A DNA stretch of 64,000 bases from Pomphorhynchus laevis (lineage: Eukaryota; Acanthocephala; Palaeacanthocephala; Echinorhynchida; Pomphorhynchidae). How positions within the stretch are numbered: position 1 is the first letter of the stretch; each line of letters opens with the position of its first letter. Made by a program: the position numbers and the translations under genes. The stretch covers positions 241,197 to 305,196 of the forward strand of contig WNNJ02001765.1 of NCBI GenBank assembly GCA_012934845.2, in the 5' to 3' direction. Below are positions 10,810 to 22,521 of the stretch, one piece after another. The notes below the pieces were generated by a model that made no database searches, was not told the DNA's origin, and saw nothing but the letters and a program-made list of their open reading frames with translations.

Positions 10810-11030
10810 TTAGTGGAGAGAGTGAAGTAAAATATTTATTTAATCTCGAATTTTCAATAGCCTACTGCTATCATCATCTTCAGGAGTAAATGTTACAAAA
10901 ATATTTTTACAATTTAAGTATTTGCAAAGCTGTCAACTGCATACTCCGCTTGGCGCAACAGTACAAAGACATCAATTGTATGTTTTACATTGCGAAGCGG
11001 ATCAACGATTTTCTTCACTCGCTCTACTAA
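10810..11030. mobile_element. Mini-element (MITE-like), copy 2
   Basis: This 221-bp copy belongs to the same family as 5815-6054. Left end TTAGTGGAGAGAGTGAAG; right end is the reverse complement of TTAGTAGAGCGAGTGAAG. The interior again contains a CTGAAGATG-hairpin-GAAA motif on the minus strand (10851-10883) and the paired TCAA(C/T)TG(C/T)AT words. The flanks are A/T-rich, so a TA or TTA target duplication cannot be read reliably. Confidence 0.7.
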
Positions 11031-12084
11031 TAAATAATCCAATATGAGTGAACAATTAATTTATAATATAATTATTAATAATGGTAACTGTTAATTGAGC
11101 TATTAGCATTGCTCATTATTAACAATGAGCTATTCCTGTTGATGCATTGCAAGTCAAAAAACAAACGTATTTAACGCATTGTCAAACGATTCAAAGTCAA
11201 CAGATAGTTGCTAATCCTATCACTGAGTGTTACCATGTATTCGCATTTGAGGCAACACAACCTCCTTGATATAGTACATAAAACACAAAATCTTCAAATT
11301 TATTTATCGGATTGATCGTTTGTACCTTCCAAAACATATTGAACCAAAGTCTATAAAATCATATAAAAGTAACTTGATCATATAACACAGTAATGAAAGA
11401 CTTTTATCAATAAGGTAGAAAACTTACACATTTAGTAACCAGGTAGAGTTTCTATTATGTATCCAAACGTAATCCATGTCTTTTACCAAAATTAAGAGAA
11501 TGTCCAAATCGACAATCACTGAACTATGTCGAGAATTTGATCGTTATGAAAACGTTTATTATAGAACAAAATTAAATTTACAGAAATCTAGAAGACAATT
11601 GAGAATTCGATAATCTTCATAAATGATTATGATAAAAAAAATGTTAACACCAAAAACACTCACAGTATGAACTAGCTAAAAAACATTTAATAAAATGATA
11701 TTCATAAAAATACATCCAAAACGTAAAATACAACTATAATACAAAAATAAAATGATAAGCAATTCGTTAGGTAACGACGACTAACTAGATGAAATCAAAT
11801 ATAAAAATAAATTAATAAAATTTGTTGCAGTCAGTTACTAAAATTTAATGCATAAGTTATTGTCCTTAGTATTAATAAAAAAGGGTTATCTCCTCTAAAT
11901 CCAAATCCAGTATCAGGTTATTATTTAATTTCTTCCAGAATACATAAACTCCCATTATGATCTTTACATAATTTCTCACAATGCTGTCTTGAATTCTTTA
12001 AGCTCATTTAAGAACACCCCGAGATCTTGCAACATTCTGAATTTATTCGGTTCTGTATTCCGTATACGGTAAACACATTAGAAT
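11031..12084. other. AT-rich intergenic, no gene seen
   Basis: No frame above background, no repeat with a second copy and no RNA gene recognised. Confidence 0.5.
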
Positions 12085-14647
12085 ACTATCATGATGTTTA
12101 ATTTACACGCTCTTGTTTATTTTACTCTTTTTTCAGATATTGTTGTATAAACGCATAAAGAAAATAGTATTTCTTTTACATTTGGAATTTATGGTAATTT
12201 ATACAACAATATTTACCTGTATATATGGCGGATCTACATCTCCGACCCGATCGTATCTCAACTCCGCCGAAAGACCCTACTGCCCAAGACATATACTGCC
12301 AAAAGTCAACGACTTTCGATAATTACATTTTCGAAACTACAAATCACTCAGGACGCCGAAAAACTGTACACGCTTTTCAACTTCGTGTCCCCAAACATAT
12401 TCAAACTCATACACCCTTACATAAGACACGACGATGCCATGAAATTATTACGTGACCGGTACGACAAACCCGTAAATGAGGTGTATGCCCGGCACATCCC
12501 ACAATCTCGTAAGCAGATGGCGGATGAATCATTCGACCAGCACATAGAGGAACTCCGAACCATTGCTGCGGAATGCACGTTTAAAGCGATTACAGCTGAT
12601 AGGTACATAGTTAAGACTATTTTCGACGTCGTCATCACGGGAATCAGCTATTAGCTCCAATACAGTTCGCCAAAGACTTTTGGAAAATTCAGATATCGAC
12701 CTCACTTCTGCGTGCGATCAAATCAGGGCAATGGAACTCGGAGAATCGCGTATGAAAACATATAACTCTTCCATGGCAAACGAATACGACACTCTGGTAA
12801 TACAACCAGCGTGTCTTCTATCAATCTGAGATCACTAGAGCACCAAGGCAGTGAGATACCTCAAGCTTTCTCGCAAGAAGAACAGCGTGATCTCTCAAGT
12901 TGTGCAGTTTCGTCGAATCAAGTATCCCACAAGTATACAACAAGTGTAATAAAATCGGACACTTAGTGAAAGTATGTAGATCATCAGGTGAGAAAAACAG
13001 CTTCTACTCAAGTGTCAGACTTTGCGGATTAGCGCCTGCTCCTACTATCGCAACGGTGCGTATAAACGGACTTGAGCTTAGATCACTATTCAACACTGGC
13101 GGTACCCTCAACTTCATGAGCATGTTTGCGGTCTACTTACTGAAAGTACGTTACTATCCGAGACCTTATTAAATATGCATAGCAACATCAAATCTTCATG
13201 CCACATCGCGAGGCTGCGTCACATCCGATCTAACGTTCCAGGGCAAGATACACAGAACAGTCGAATTTTTCGTCCTCGAAAATCTGTGTTCAGATATCAT
13301 ACTCGGTACTAAAGTTATGCAGCGTTATTCGCATATCACCTTTACTTTCGATTTTGACAAGGACTCAAAGAAAGCATCGACATCTCTTTGCCAGATGAGC
13401 ATCTCCTAACCGCCTCGACTATTCGATTACCTTTCAAAAAACTGCAAGCCGATACTGACAAAATCGCGCAAAAATTCACTAGCTGATAACTCTTCATGCA
13501 ATACGAAATCGACAGGATGTTAAGATAAAAAATAATCGAACCTAGCTCGTCACCGTGGCAAGCACAGTTATTTATAGTAAAAAGTCAGCGAGGAAGAAAG
13601 CTACTTGTCATTGACTACTCCCAGACAATAAACAAATGCACGCATCTGCACGGATACCCCCTTCCAAATATCAAAGACCTGATAAAGAAGATCGCTCAAT
13701 TCAAATATTTCTACTCAATGGACCTCGCAGCAGCATACCACCAGTCGGAATACAGGAGCTAGACCGTCCATTCACAGGTTTCGAAACCTGCGGGAAGCTT
13801 TTTCAATTCGCTCGAATTTCTTTTGAACTGACTAATTCTGTAGCGTGTTTCCAACGGATTATGGATCAGATAATTGAACAAAACGACCTCAGGAATACGT
13901 TCGTCTACCTTGACGACATCACAATCAGTGGTATGATGAAGGAAGATCACGATAACAGTGCCGAAAGGTTCCTTTCGGTATTTCATTCAGTCGGCCTGAT
14001 TCTGAACAAGTCAAAGTGCAAGTTTAGCAAGCAGCAGATACACATACTAGAATATACCATCGAGGACGGTAAAATAAAACCCGACGAACAGCGTCTTGCA
14101 CTATTAGTGAATCTCCCCATTCCTGAAAACAAAGAACAATTGTACAGGGCGCGTGGAATGTTCTCGTACTGTTCTAATTGAATTTCGAATTTTTCGTCCA
14201 AAATACAGAAATTTAATACTACATATTTTCCGATGCTCTGCGAAGCTGTCAACGCGTCCAATGAACTCAAAAATAACGTACTCTCGGCTGTTATATGTTA
14301 TATAGACGAGACCAAGAAACATACAGTCAAAACAGATGCATCTGCAATTACAATACCAGCGTCACTGAGCCAACAGGGCCGACCAGTAGCTTTTTTTCGA
14401 GGTCACTATCGCATGCTGAAATCAAATGCTGAAAAAAGTTCGAAACTGTCAACGCGTTCAATGAACTCAAAAATAACGTACTCTCGGCTGTTATATGTTA
14501 TATAGACGAGACGAAGAAACATACAATCAAAACAAATGCATCTGCAATTACAATACTAGCGTCACTGAGCCAACAGGGCCGACCAGTAGCTTTTTTTCAA
14601 GGTCACTCTCGCATGCTGATATCAAATGCTAAAAAACGTTTGATAAC
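12085..14647 (+). mobile_element. Ty3/Gypsy-type LTR retrotransposon fossil (A)
   Basis: Parts in order: a leader or LTR-like block (about 12085-12215) that recurs at 30603-30725; a gag-like region (about 12225-12960) ending in a CCHC zinc knuckle; a retropepsin-like stretch (about 13020-13330); a Ty3/Gypsy reverse transcriptase with FVYLDDI (about 13550-14180); and the start of an RNase H region (about 14230-14440). The integrase and downstream LTR are absent, because LINE B begins at about 14650. It is broken in many places and looks old. No envelope gene was seen. Confidence 0.8.
14243..14640 (+). repeat. ~200-bp tandem duplication inside the LTR fossil
   Basis: The segment starting GAAGCTGTCAACGCGTCC recurs 200 bp later with only scattered differences, up to the CGCATGCTGA end. 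It is a local duplication of the RNase H portion of the fossil, made after insertion. Confidence 0.85.
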
Positions 14648-14728
14648 TCATAAACATACAATCTAAAATACATACAATCTAAAGTAAATACAATACAAAT
14701 TTAAACCAAGCTTAGAAGAATTAGTAAA

Positions 14729-16179
14729 TTGATATCCAGTTCAGAAACAATAGCGAAAATGATAAAACAAGGCAGTAAAAAGAGTAAAACAAGTAAAAGC
14801 AGTATAACAAGGCACAGGGTAGTAAAAGGCAAACTTGCTGAACCCTTCAATCCTGAACTAGAACAGATGCCACGGCATGTTGAATCGCAAGTTGCTTGTA
14901 GTAACAGTGCGTGTGGCTGTTGGACGGTTGTCATTCATATTTTTGATGATAAATCCGTGAAGGACAAAAATTTCCAATGCGGAATTCGTGTAAGTGAAGC
15001 TCCTGATCGTCTGAACACTCAAATAAAAGCTAACTGAGAGTGTAAATGGTTTGTATAGACGAATCTGTTCTGACGAACAAGAAAACGCGAGTAGTGCCAC
15101 AAGTTTTTGTGTCCAGGCTGTTGAGAGGGTTCTTTCTGCCAAGCCAGACAAAAGGCCATCTCGGCACGTGCTTATTTCTGGAGAGTTGAATGCCTGTCAA
15201 GTATTTGATACTGGCGACGGGCTGAAGGAAAAAGTAGAATCACCGTTGATGGTCAATGATGTCGGTGACTCAGACGATACAATAAAATCAAACGATCCTT
15301 CTCATCACAGAACGGAAACGACTTCTCCTAACTCGTTCAGCTGCACCTCGATGATGGAGCATAGTCACAGCATCATGGTTCCCAATATATCTCCCACCCC
15401 TGACACGCTTGACGTCACTACTGCTGATTTGCAGAATTCGGTGTGTCGAACAAACCAATTCAAAAGTGATGCAATGCAAAGCGAAACTTGCAGAGTTACG
15501 AAATGCAGTATTGAACCAGATGGAAATAAGCAGTACCAGCCACGTGTACCATCGATACCTACTTTTAAAAAAATTCCTTCACCAAGTATCGGTAGCAGCG
15601 CTTGTAAGATAAATAGAATTTCTGATCGAGGATCACAAACAGACCATGCAACAATAGATCAATGCACTACAAAGATCGTCCCAATTTCGGCAACTCATTT
15701 TGGAGCCTCTCCTGCGGCAACTCGTCTGGAGCAGCGATCTATCCGAACCCCACGTTCGAGTAACATACGAGATGTTACTCGAACTGTAACGTATGATGTT
15801 ACCTCAAGTAACATCATACGAGATGTTACTTGAGGGTGAGGAAGGTTTGGCAGAATCTCTACAGGTCTTGGCTTTTCACAGAATCGGCAAAAGAGACAGA
15901 AATGGTAAGACTAGATTACTAAGATTAGTTTGTGCGTCTTCTAATCAAGCCGTTTCCATTCTTAATAGAGCTTACAGATTAGCGGGTACGTCTATGCGCA
16001 TCTTCAAGGACCTTTCGATCGAGGATCGCCGTCAATTGTCTCTTGCTAGGAAGGAACTATATAACAGGTGTCAATTAGGTGAGGATGATGTATGCATCCG
16101 AAATTTTCGGGTGGTTCGACGCCGACCATTTGTACGATGGGAGAAGTTAACTATAAAAACTCAACGAAGGGAGCTTTAG
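14729..16179 (+). pseudogene. LINE B ORF1 (zinc-domain, nucleic-acid binding), broken
   Basis: The N-terminal piece (14729-15037) has the half-PHD-like zinc domain CSNSACGCWT...FQCG shared by all CR1/L2-type ORF1s in this window, except that the final Cys is replaced by Arg (FQCGIR where others read CG(F/Y)C). A second frame (15051-15833) is Ser/Thr-rich linker. A third (15793-16179) is the conserved C-terminal region (HRIGKRDRNGKTRLLRLV, IFKDLSIEDRRQL, CIRNFRVVRRRP), which by comparison with L1/CR1 ORF1 proteins should bind RNA. Three different frames are used, so at least two frameshifts or stops separate them; one junction lies in a cluster of palindromes at 15755-15834. Confidence 0.75.
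15755..15834. repeat. Cluster of perfect palindromes in LINE B ORF1
   Basis: Two strong hairpins lie side by side: TTCGAGTAACAT / ATGTTACTCGAA (15755-15783, 5-base loop) and CTCAAGTAACAT / ATGTTACTTGAG (15803-15834, 8-base loop). The two units are related (AGTAACAT...ACGAGATGTTACT), and GTAAC/GTTAC pairs lie between them. Other ORF1 copies in the window have no such run, so it arose locally. Confidence 0.85.
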
Positions 16180-18717
16180 GAGACTTGGTTTCATTTCGTA
16201 CCATCTTATCGAAAAGTCCGGTGAATTACGGTAGTCATTCTATCAGGATTGCATGTTCCAATGTTCGCAGCTTAGTCTCTATATTTGATGAGTTCAACTT
16301 TTATTTATCAGCAGCGACGTGTCTATTTTCGCACTCACTGGGACCTGGCTGCACAGTGGTATTGATGACAATTGTGTTAACATCCCGGGCTTCTCACTAT
16401 TAAGAACTGACCGAGGAAACACCCGCCGTGGTGGTGAGGTTGCGATCTATGTAGACAACAAAATGATTGTGACCAACGTTATGTCATATCGAGATGATGA
16501 TCTATTGGAGTCGCTCTCTTTAACAGTGAAATCGGGTGATACGACAATGTCGATTTGCGTTTGCTATCGTACTCCGCGCACTTGCTGCTTGAAACATGAC
16601 ATGATCAGCTATTTCACGAAAGTGTCGAAACCGTCCAATTTCATCCTTCTTGGTGACTTTAATATTCCGAACCTAACTGGGAGCTCCCCTTTCGAATGTC
16701 TTCGCGGTGTAAGTCAGATGGATGTCGACTTATGGAATTTTCTTGTGGACGATTTAGCTCTTATACAACAAGTCACTCAGTCAACTAGGTTTATGGGAAA
16801 TAGCTCCTCGTTATTGGATTTAGTTTTCAGTAAAACATTTCTTGACATACGTGAAGTTCAATATGACCCTCCCATTAGACTCAGTGATCATCTCGTCATT
16901 AAGTTTTTTACTGGTTTCTGTGACGAAGTCCCATCTATCGCAGTTAAGTACTTCAAACGCAAATGGAATAAGGTAGATACGAATGCCCTCCGTAAGCTTA
17001 CAGTACCATTGGGTCTTCACAACAGTGTTGTCAGTGATATCGATGATTGGAAAATTTTGTCTGTTTCTCTCAACTATCTTACGGATTGCGTAACCCCATT
17101 GAAAACCGTACAATCTACTTCGAAACTTAAACCTCCGTGGTTTGATCATGAGTTACTTGACATTTTGAAGATGCGAAATAAACCATTTAAGTCATCTCTG
17201 AAAATTCAGGGTCTTCGGTCAGAATACCTTCAATATCGTCGTCGTTTCAGCTCTATAAAGAAAATAAAAAGACAAAGGTATGAAGCTGGAATAATATCAT
17301 CATATCGAACTTCTTCCAAACCATTCTGGCGGTATGTGAATCAAAATAAAAAAATGATTCAATCAATCACAGGGTTAAATCATGGGGGCAGAATTGTACG
17401 AGAACCTGATGAAATCGTGAGTGTGCTAGTGATAGCGTTTGAACTTGATTCTTCCACGCCATCTAAAGGCTTCCGTATAGCGCACACTCCTGAGGCATTC
17501 ACGTCGTATATGCCGCTTGTTCACCCGGCTGAGGTTTTGCGGGAACTGCACGGATTGTCACCATATACTTTGGCCGGCCCAGACAATATACACCCCTTTA
17601 TCCTCCGGAATCTCCATGATCTATTAGCATCGCCACTATCAGAGATGTTTAACATGTCGATACATACTTCGCGCATCCCTGATCACTGGAGACAATCTTA
17701 CGTCATCCCCATTTATAAAAAGGGTAGCAGAGACGATCCGTTCAATTATCGTGCAGTATGCCTGACGTGTATTGTATGCAAATGCCTTGAGAGGTTTGTG
17801 CATAAATACATTACCACTCACATGAAAAAAGGTAAGCTACTACACCCATCTCAGCATGGCTTTCGTACCGGCAAGTCCTGCCTTAGCAATCTAATTACCG
17901 CACGTGAAAGTTGGACAGACATAGTTACAAACGGGGATATGGTTGATGTAATTTACATTGACTTTAGTAGGGCGTTCGACCGAGTACCGCACGATCTTTT
18001 GCTCTTACTGTTGGCTCAATACGGGATTGATCCGAGTGTAGTTCGTTGGATCGAGTCGTTCCTGAAAGGTCGATCATATCAAGTTAGGTTAGGGAGTAGC
18101 CTTTCTCCTCCACGAAATACTTACGCAGGTGTTCCTCAGGGATCGGTCATGGGACCCTTGTTATTCAATATTTTTCTCCAGGATTTACTTGTAAGATTAT
18201 AATGTGATGTACTAGCGTTTGTGGATGACCTGAAGTTATGGAAGTGTGTTCGTTCATATGATAACTGTTTGGAGCTTCAAGATGACCTCGACACTATAAG
18301 CATATGGAGCAGGACGACGGGCTTGCTTTTGAATACCTCGAAGTGCAGTCACATGCACTTAGGAGTTAAGAAATTTTCTTTTGTATATAGTTTAGGTGGT
18401 GAGCCAATTGAGCAGGTACAGTGCACTAGAGACTTAGGGGTACTGGTGCACGAATCGTTAAAGAGTCGTCCAAACACAGTTCAGTCGACCAGACAATTGA
18501 GCTATGTGCTTCGTAGGTGCTTTCGTTACCCATCTGTGTTTTGTCTTAAAGTGATGTACAACTCAATAATTAGGCCCATTTTTTATACTGTACACTAGCA
18601 ACATTTCCGTGCACGCGAGGCGATTGGATAAAAAACGGAGAGACCGTATACATGAGACAACATGCACAGCAATAAAAATTATCATCAAAAGTGGTGCCAG
18701 TACAAGCACGAAAGGCC
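16092..18717 (+). pseudogene. LINE B ORF2 (endonuclease + reverse transcriptase), broken
   Basis: It starts at an ATG within the conserved overlap (MHPKFSGG), as in LINE F. The APE-type endonuclease follows (ACSNVRSL; TGTWL; CYRTPR; LLGDFNIP; LSDHLV), then CR1-type reverse transcriptase motifs: IPDHWRQSYVIPIYKKG, IDFSRAFDRVPHD (motif A), AGVPQGSVMGPLLF (motif B), FVDDLK (motif C; the family usually has FADDL). One frameshift lies near 16300 and an in-frame TAA at 18200-18202; the frame breaks again near 18596, after which LINE homology (ATFPCTRGDWIKNGE) runs on in another frame to about 18690. It cannot be active as it stands. Confidence 0.8.
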
Positions 18718-18747
18718 AAAAAAATATTTTTATTTTTCGTGACAAAT

Positions 18748-18763
18748 GCGTGCCGGCGCACGC
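18748..18763 (-). promoter_or_regulatory. LINE C 3' hairpin
   Basis: On the minus strand: GCGTGC-GCCG-GCACGC, preceded by TCATGTAA and followed by ATTTGTCACGAAAAATAAA. It marks the 3' end of C, where it abuts LINE B. Confidence 0.75.
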
Positions 18764-18796
18764 TTACATGACCACAGAAACAAAAAAATCTAAATC

Positions 18797-21632
18797 ATGT
18801 TTCGAGGAGATGAGTACGGGGGCGGCATTTGAATGCACTAAAGGAGGGAGCGCGGCGGACGTCGAGTGGGAGCTGATTCTAGGCGAGTGGGGCGGCGACG
18901 ATGAAGGATCGGAGACCGTAGTTGTTAGAGTAATTGGGAACGTAGAGTAAGAGGGAATTACGAGAACGGAATGATAGAGAGGTGGGACGAGTGTCGTCTA
19001 AGAAAGGGACGTTGATGAACGATGCAAAGTCCGATTGCGATGAGACGAAAAGTTACGAGAAGAAGACGGAGTTGCATGCTGATGTAGATGGTAGGCCAAG
19101 ATATATGGATGTGTGATCAAAGCGACGGAGACGTAAGAGCACTCGAACAGCGGAGTTGATGGTGCGTTGTAGGAGTAAGATGATGGGGGCTGAGGCAGTA
19201 ATTGATTTTTGGAAAATAAGCGATGAAAGAAGAAACATACAGGAACGGAAGTCAATAAGATGGCTGAAACGGAGAATGTTACGGAGAATAAAGTAAGACG
19301 TGCGGACCTTGTCGCGAACGAAGGGTTTAAGGGTAAGGTGACCATTGAAATGAAATCCTAATAAAGTGAGATTGTGGACTGTGGGGATGATAGATTAGAC
19401 AAAAGATACAGCGGAAGGAGATATGTTAGGTTAACGGGACGGATACACATTATTTTAGAGTTGTCTGGGTTTAGAACGAGACGAAGATTGGAGAGACGTT
19501 TGTAGATAGAAGAAAGACAGTTGGAGGCAGAAATTGCGATATAGTGTATGCGATGTGCGGGTGCATGAGCATATATGAGTATGTCATCGGCGTATTGCAT
19601 GACGTTAAAGGAGTAAGGTTTAATAACTGGAGAGAGATCGCCGAGTAGAAGAGAGAAAATCAGGGGTCCTATGATTAATCCTTGTGGGACCCGGCAGAAA
19701 ATAAGGATGAGAGGAGAGGATGATGAATTTGAACAGACTCGAAAGGAACGGTCGGATATATATGAGGCGAACCATGCTACGGAGGAGAAAGAAGAGCCAT
19801 AATCATAACAAAGGCGAGAAAAGAGGATGAAGTGGTCGACGATATCGAATTCGGATGAGAAGTCTAGGCAGATGCGAACATTATATAGAGTCTTGTCACG
19901 AGAAATGAGTAAATCGTTGTAAACTTTCATGCAGGCGATTTATGTGGAGTAATTAGAGCGAATAGCGGATTGGAAAGGAGGGTACAGATTAGATGAAAAG
20001 ATAAATGTTGATGTGTATTAAGATAAGGCGCTTTAAGAGCTTGGAAAGGGTAGGGAGGAGTGAAATGGGGTGATAGCTAGAAGGAAGTAAGGGGTCGAGC
20101 GATTGTTTCTTAAGGAGGGGACGAACGTTAGCGGATTTCCAGTGTGATGGAAAGATACGACTGCGGATGGACGAGTTTAACAAGGTGGTGAGGAAAGGGG
20201 GTATCGATGAACATATGGATTTAAGAATGGGGTAGGTATGGGATCGGCAGGTGAGGTTTTGTTGGGCAAATACATGAGGCCAGATGAGACAGGGAGAATA
20301 TGAAAGAATTCCGGAAGGATGAGGCGAGGAGCGTAGCAGTGTGATGGAATGGAGACGGGGTTGTGAGCGAGCAACGTGGATACTTTGGTCTGAATAAATG
20401 ACGAAAAGTCATGGGGATTGATGTTGCAAGACAAAGAGGAGCGAGAAAGGATGGAGCTAAAAGTATGCCAGAGAGATTTGGAATTTAATGAAGTGTTGAT
20501 TTTATGCTGCCAGAAGCAGTTGCATTTGGTACGTAGTAGATGGAGATGAGACCGACGAAGAGCAAGATAGGAATCACGGAGATAAGGAGTGAGCGAATAT
20601 CACGTCTGAGAGAGCGGCGATAGACTCGAAAAGCATGACGGAGTCGAGGCTTTGAGAGTAGGCATTGGATGTCAAATCATGGGGCACGGTGCAAGTGACG
20701 ATGACGGTGAGGCTTGAGCGGCAAGAGCAGATCGAGAATGGATGTGAGTTCAGAGTCGAAAATAAAGGCAAGATCGTGAGGAGAGGATGATGTTATTGTG
20801 GGAGAAGATAGAGACGATTTAAGTAAGCCGGAGCGGAGAAGAGGGAGGTCGAGATTTCTCCAAGGGCGAGGTAGGATGATAGGTGTGAAGCGGGGAGTGA
20901 TTGGAAGTAGGATCAATGGTGACGAGAAAGTGATCTGATAGACCAGGATCGGAGATGGACAGTGAGGTGTATGCAGCAAAACGATCCGGGACAGCGATGA
21001 TGTTGAGTGCCCCGTCAAAGATATATGTGGGGGCAGTTGAGATGAGTTTGTAATTGTAGTTGAATAGAATGTTGATGAACCAGATGGAACCAGTCGAAGA
21101 GGTGCGGCCTATGCGGATGTTAGAGTCGCCTAGAACGAGTGAAGGGATTTATGATAAAGAACAATGAGAAATGAGGTCAGCGATTTTGGTAAAAAATAAG
21201 GATGTAGGAGCTGATGAATCAGGACGGTATACAATGGTGAGATCTAAAGTGATCGGGTTAGAACAACGACAAGTGAGCATTTCAAAAGAGCAAGGACTGA
21301 AAGGGGGAGTAATTTTGCGTAGAGACGAGTTGTGACGCGCGAATGCGACGATGCCGCCATGATTAAAGAATTCTGAAGGGAATGAGCTGAGGGGGCGGGC
21401 GGATTCGACAAATGAGCAACTGGCAGAGAGCAGACGGCGAATGGAAAGGTCGTCGGAATCTGAGTGCCAGGATTCGGTGAGGCAGAAAAGATCGATGGAA
21501 TACTTGGTGAATAGGTTGAGGATAAGATCGGATTTATTGAGAATAGATCGTGTTGAGAAGGCCGAGCCGGAACCCGTGTGTGGTGGCAAAAGAGTCTAGT
21601 GGAAAAGACACATAGGGGAGATATAGCGTCAT
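18797..21632 (-). pseudogene. LINE C ORF2, broken
   Basis: Starting at the ATG at 21632 (minus), the endonuclease reads FSTRSILNKSDLILNLF, CLTESWH, NHGGIVAFARH and VYRPDSSAP. Reverse-transcriptase pieces follow on the same strand: FPSHWKSANVRPLLKKQ, FDIVDHFIL, CRVPQGLIIGPLIF and MQYADDILIYAH. These match LINE K closely, but several frameshifts and stops split the frame, and the motif B region has drifted from the usual SGVPQGSVLGP. The likely stop is about 35 bp before the 3' hairpin, as in K. Confidence 0.75.
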
Positions 21633-22140
21633 CGAATTTTGGGGCGGGTGTGGACAACTTGAAAATTTCCGTCTGTTTCGGATAGAGAGATGTTTCGCCG
21701 TTTTCCTTACGACGGCGTTTTTCGGTGCGGGCAGAAGAGAGTTGAGCGATTTCAGAAGGGGTGTGATCGGGGAAAATTCGAGTGGTTGAAGATGACATGA
21801 GTTTAAATCGTTGAGCGAGGATAGAGGACGCGTGAGAGTGATGCTTAAAAACAATTTTTAGGAGAGGGAGCTTAGAAGCATTAAATGGAGAAGATTTGTT
21901 TAGACGGATGAATGCGACAGGAGATATGTCCTTGAAAACGGATGGTTTATCCGCAGGAACAAGAGATGAGAGGATGGATATGGATCTCACCGTGAGTAGG
22001 TGAGATCACGATAGGAGAGCTGGCAGTTGAAAATTGGGAGGGAGTTGGTTTGACGACGGGAGACAGAGGATAATGATAATACAGAGGGTGGCAAGCGATG
22101 TTAGGGAAGGTTATGAGTAGAAGGATCGTGGATCGCCGAT
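21633..22140 (-). pseudogene. LINE C ORF1 remnant, broken
   Basis: Only the C-terminal part of ORF1 is recognisable: SSLVPADKPSVFKDISPV, RLNKSSPFNASKLPLLKIV, STTRIFPDHTPSEIAQL and KRRRKENGETSLY match LINE K ORF1. N-terminally a short stretch (HPLYYHYPLSPVVKPTP) also matches, but the basic segment between the two is deleted, and the zinc domain has not been found. Confidence 0.7.
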
Positions 22141-22225
22141 CCTGCAACTGATCGGCGAGCGCAGCGAGACGATCTATCCGAGCTTATTGATAGATTAAGC
22201 TCAATCTGCGAGCGTAGCGAACCGA

Positions 22226-22404
22226 ACTGACAGGAAAAATCTGACATGTTAGTTTTAATAACCAAAAGATTTTAACAAGTTCAACCCCAGTTATTCCCTC
22301 GTTGAAGATCCAGACAGTCGATCCAGAGTGGTATCAAACAGAGACATCAAGTACGAAAATTTCGAAGACGAGAACTGCGATTTGGAAAAAATGACACTTC
22401 TTAT
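22226..22404. other. Short unassigned spacer
   Basis: This lies between LINE C and the LTR fossil D. No gene or repeat recognised. Confidence 0.4.
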
Positions 22405-22521
22405 TATAGTGTATTACAATATGTTATCTCAATTTATGATTTATGTTATAGATTGTTCCCCGATTTATATAAACATTATTGTTAATTTGGCGTCTAAAGA
22501 TTAATAACAGACATAGACTAA
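22405..22521 (+). repeat. 5' LTR of fossil D
   Basis: It shares TATAGTGTATTACAATATGT with 25962-25981 and its second half (TTTATATAAA(C/T)ATTATTGTT, GTCTAAAGA(T/C)TAATAACAG) with 30341-30418. At roughly 115 bp it is short for a Ty3/Gypsy LTR. Confidence 0.75.

Larger units (their letters stand above)
14648..18717 (+). mobile_element. CR1-like LINE B, 3'-truncated
   Basis: This is a two-ORF non-LTR retrotransposon. Its 5' leader (14648-14728) contains repeats of ACATACAATCTAAA, like the leaders of other LINEs here. ORF1 (14729-16179) and ORF2 (16092 to about 18717) overlap by 88 nt. The ORF2 reverse transcriptase matches the CR1 clade (QHGFRTGKSCLSNL, IDFSRAFDRVPHD, GVPQGSVMGPLLF). The 3' end is missing: ORF2 homology runs right up to the tail of minus-strand LINE C at 18717 and does not resume beyond C. 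Confidence 0.85.
18717..22225 (-). mobile_element. L2-like LINE C, degraded
   Basis: This minus-strand copy is of the same family as LINE K (49.4-54.3 kb) by near line-for-line similarity. Its 3' end is marked by the family hairpin at 18748-18763 (GCGTGC/GCACGC) followed by an A/T tail. The 5' region contains two GAGCG(C/T)AGCGA words (22157-22169, 22210-22221). Relative to K, a piece of ORF1 is missing near 22000, where a perfect 9-bp hairpin (21983-22007) marks the junction. Confidence 0.85.

Noticed and set aside
6905-10883. Calling the CTGAnGA-hairpin-GAAA sites as functional hammerhead ribozymes
   Set aside because: Extra bases before stem II and no convincing stems I and III by eye. 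Kept only as a motif finding.
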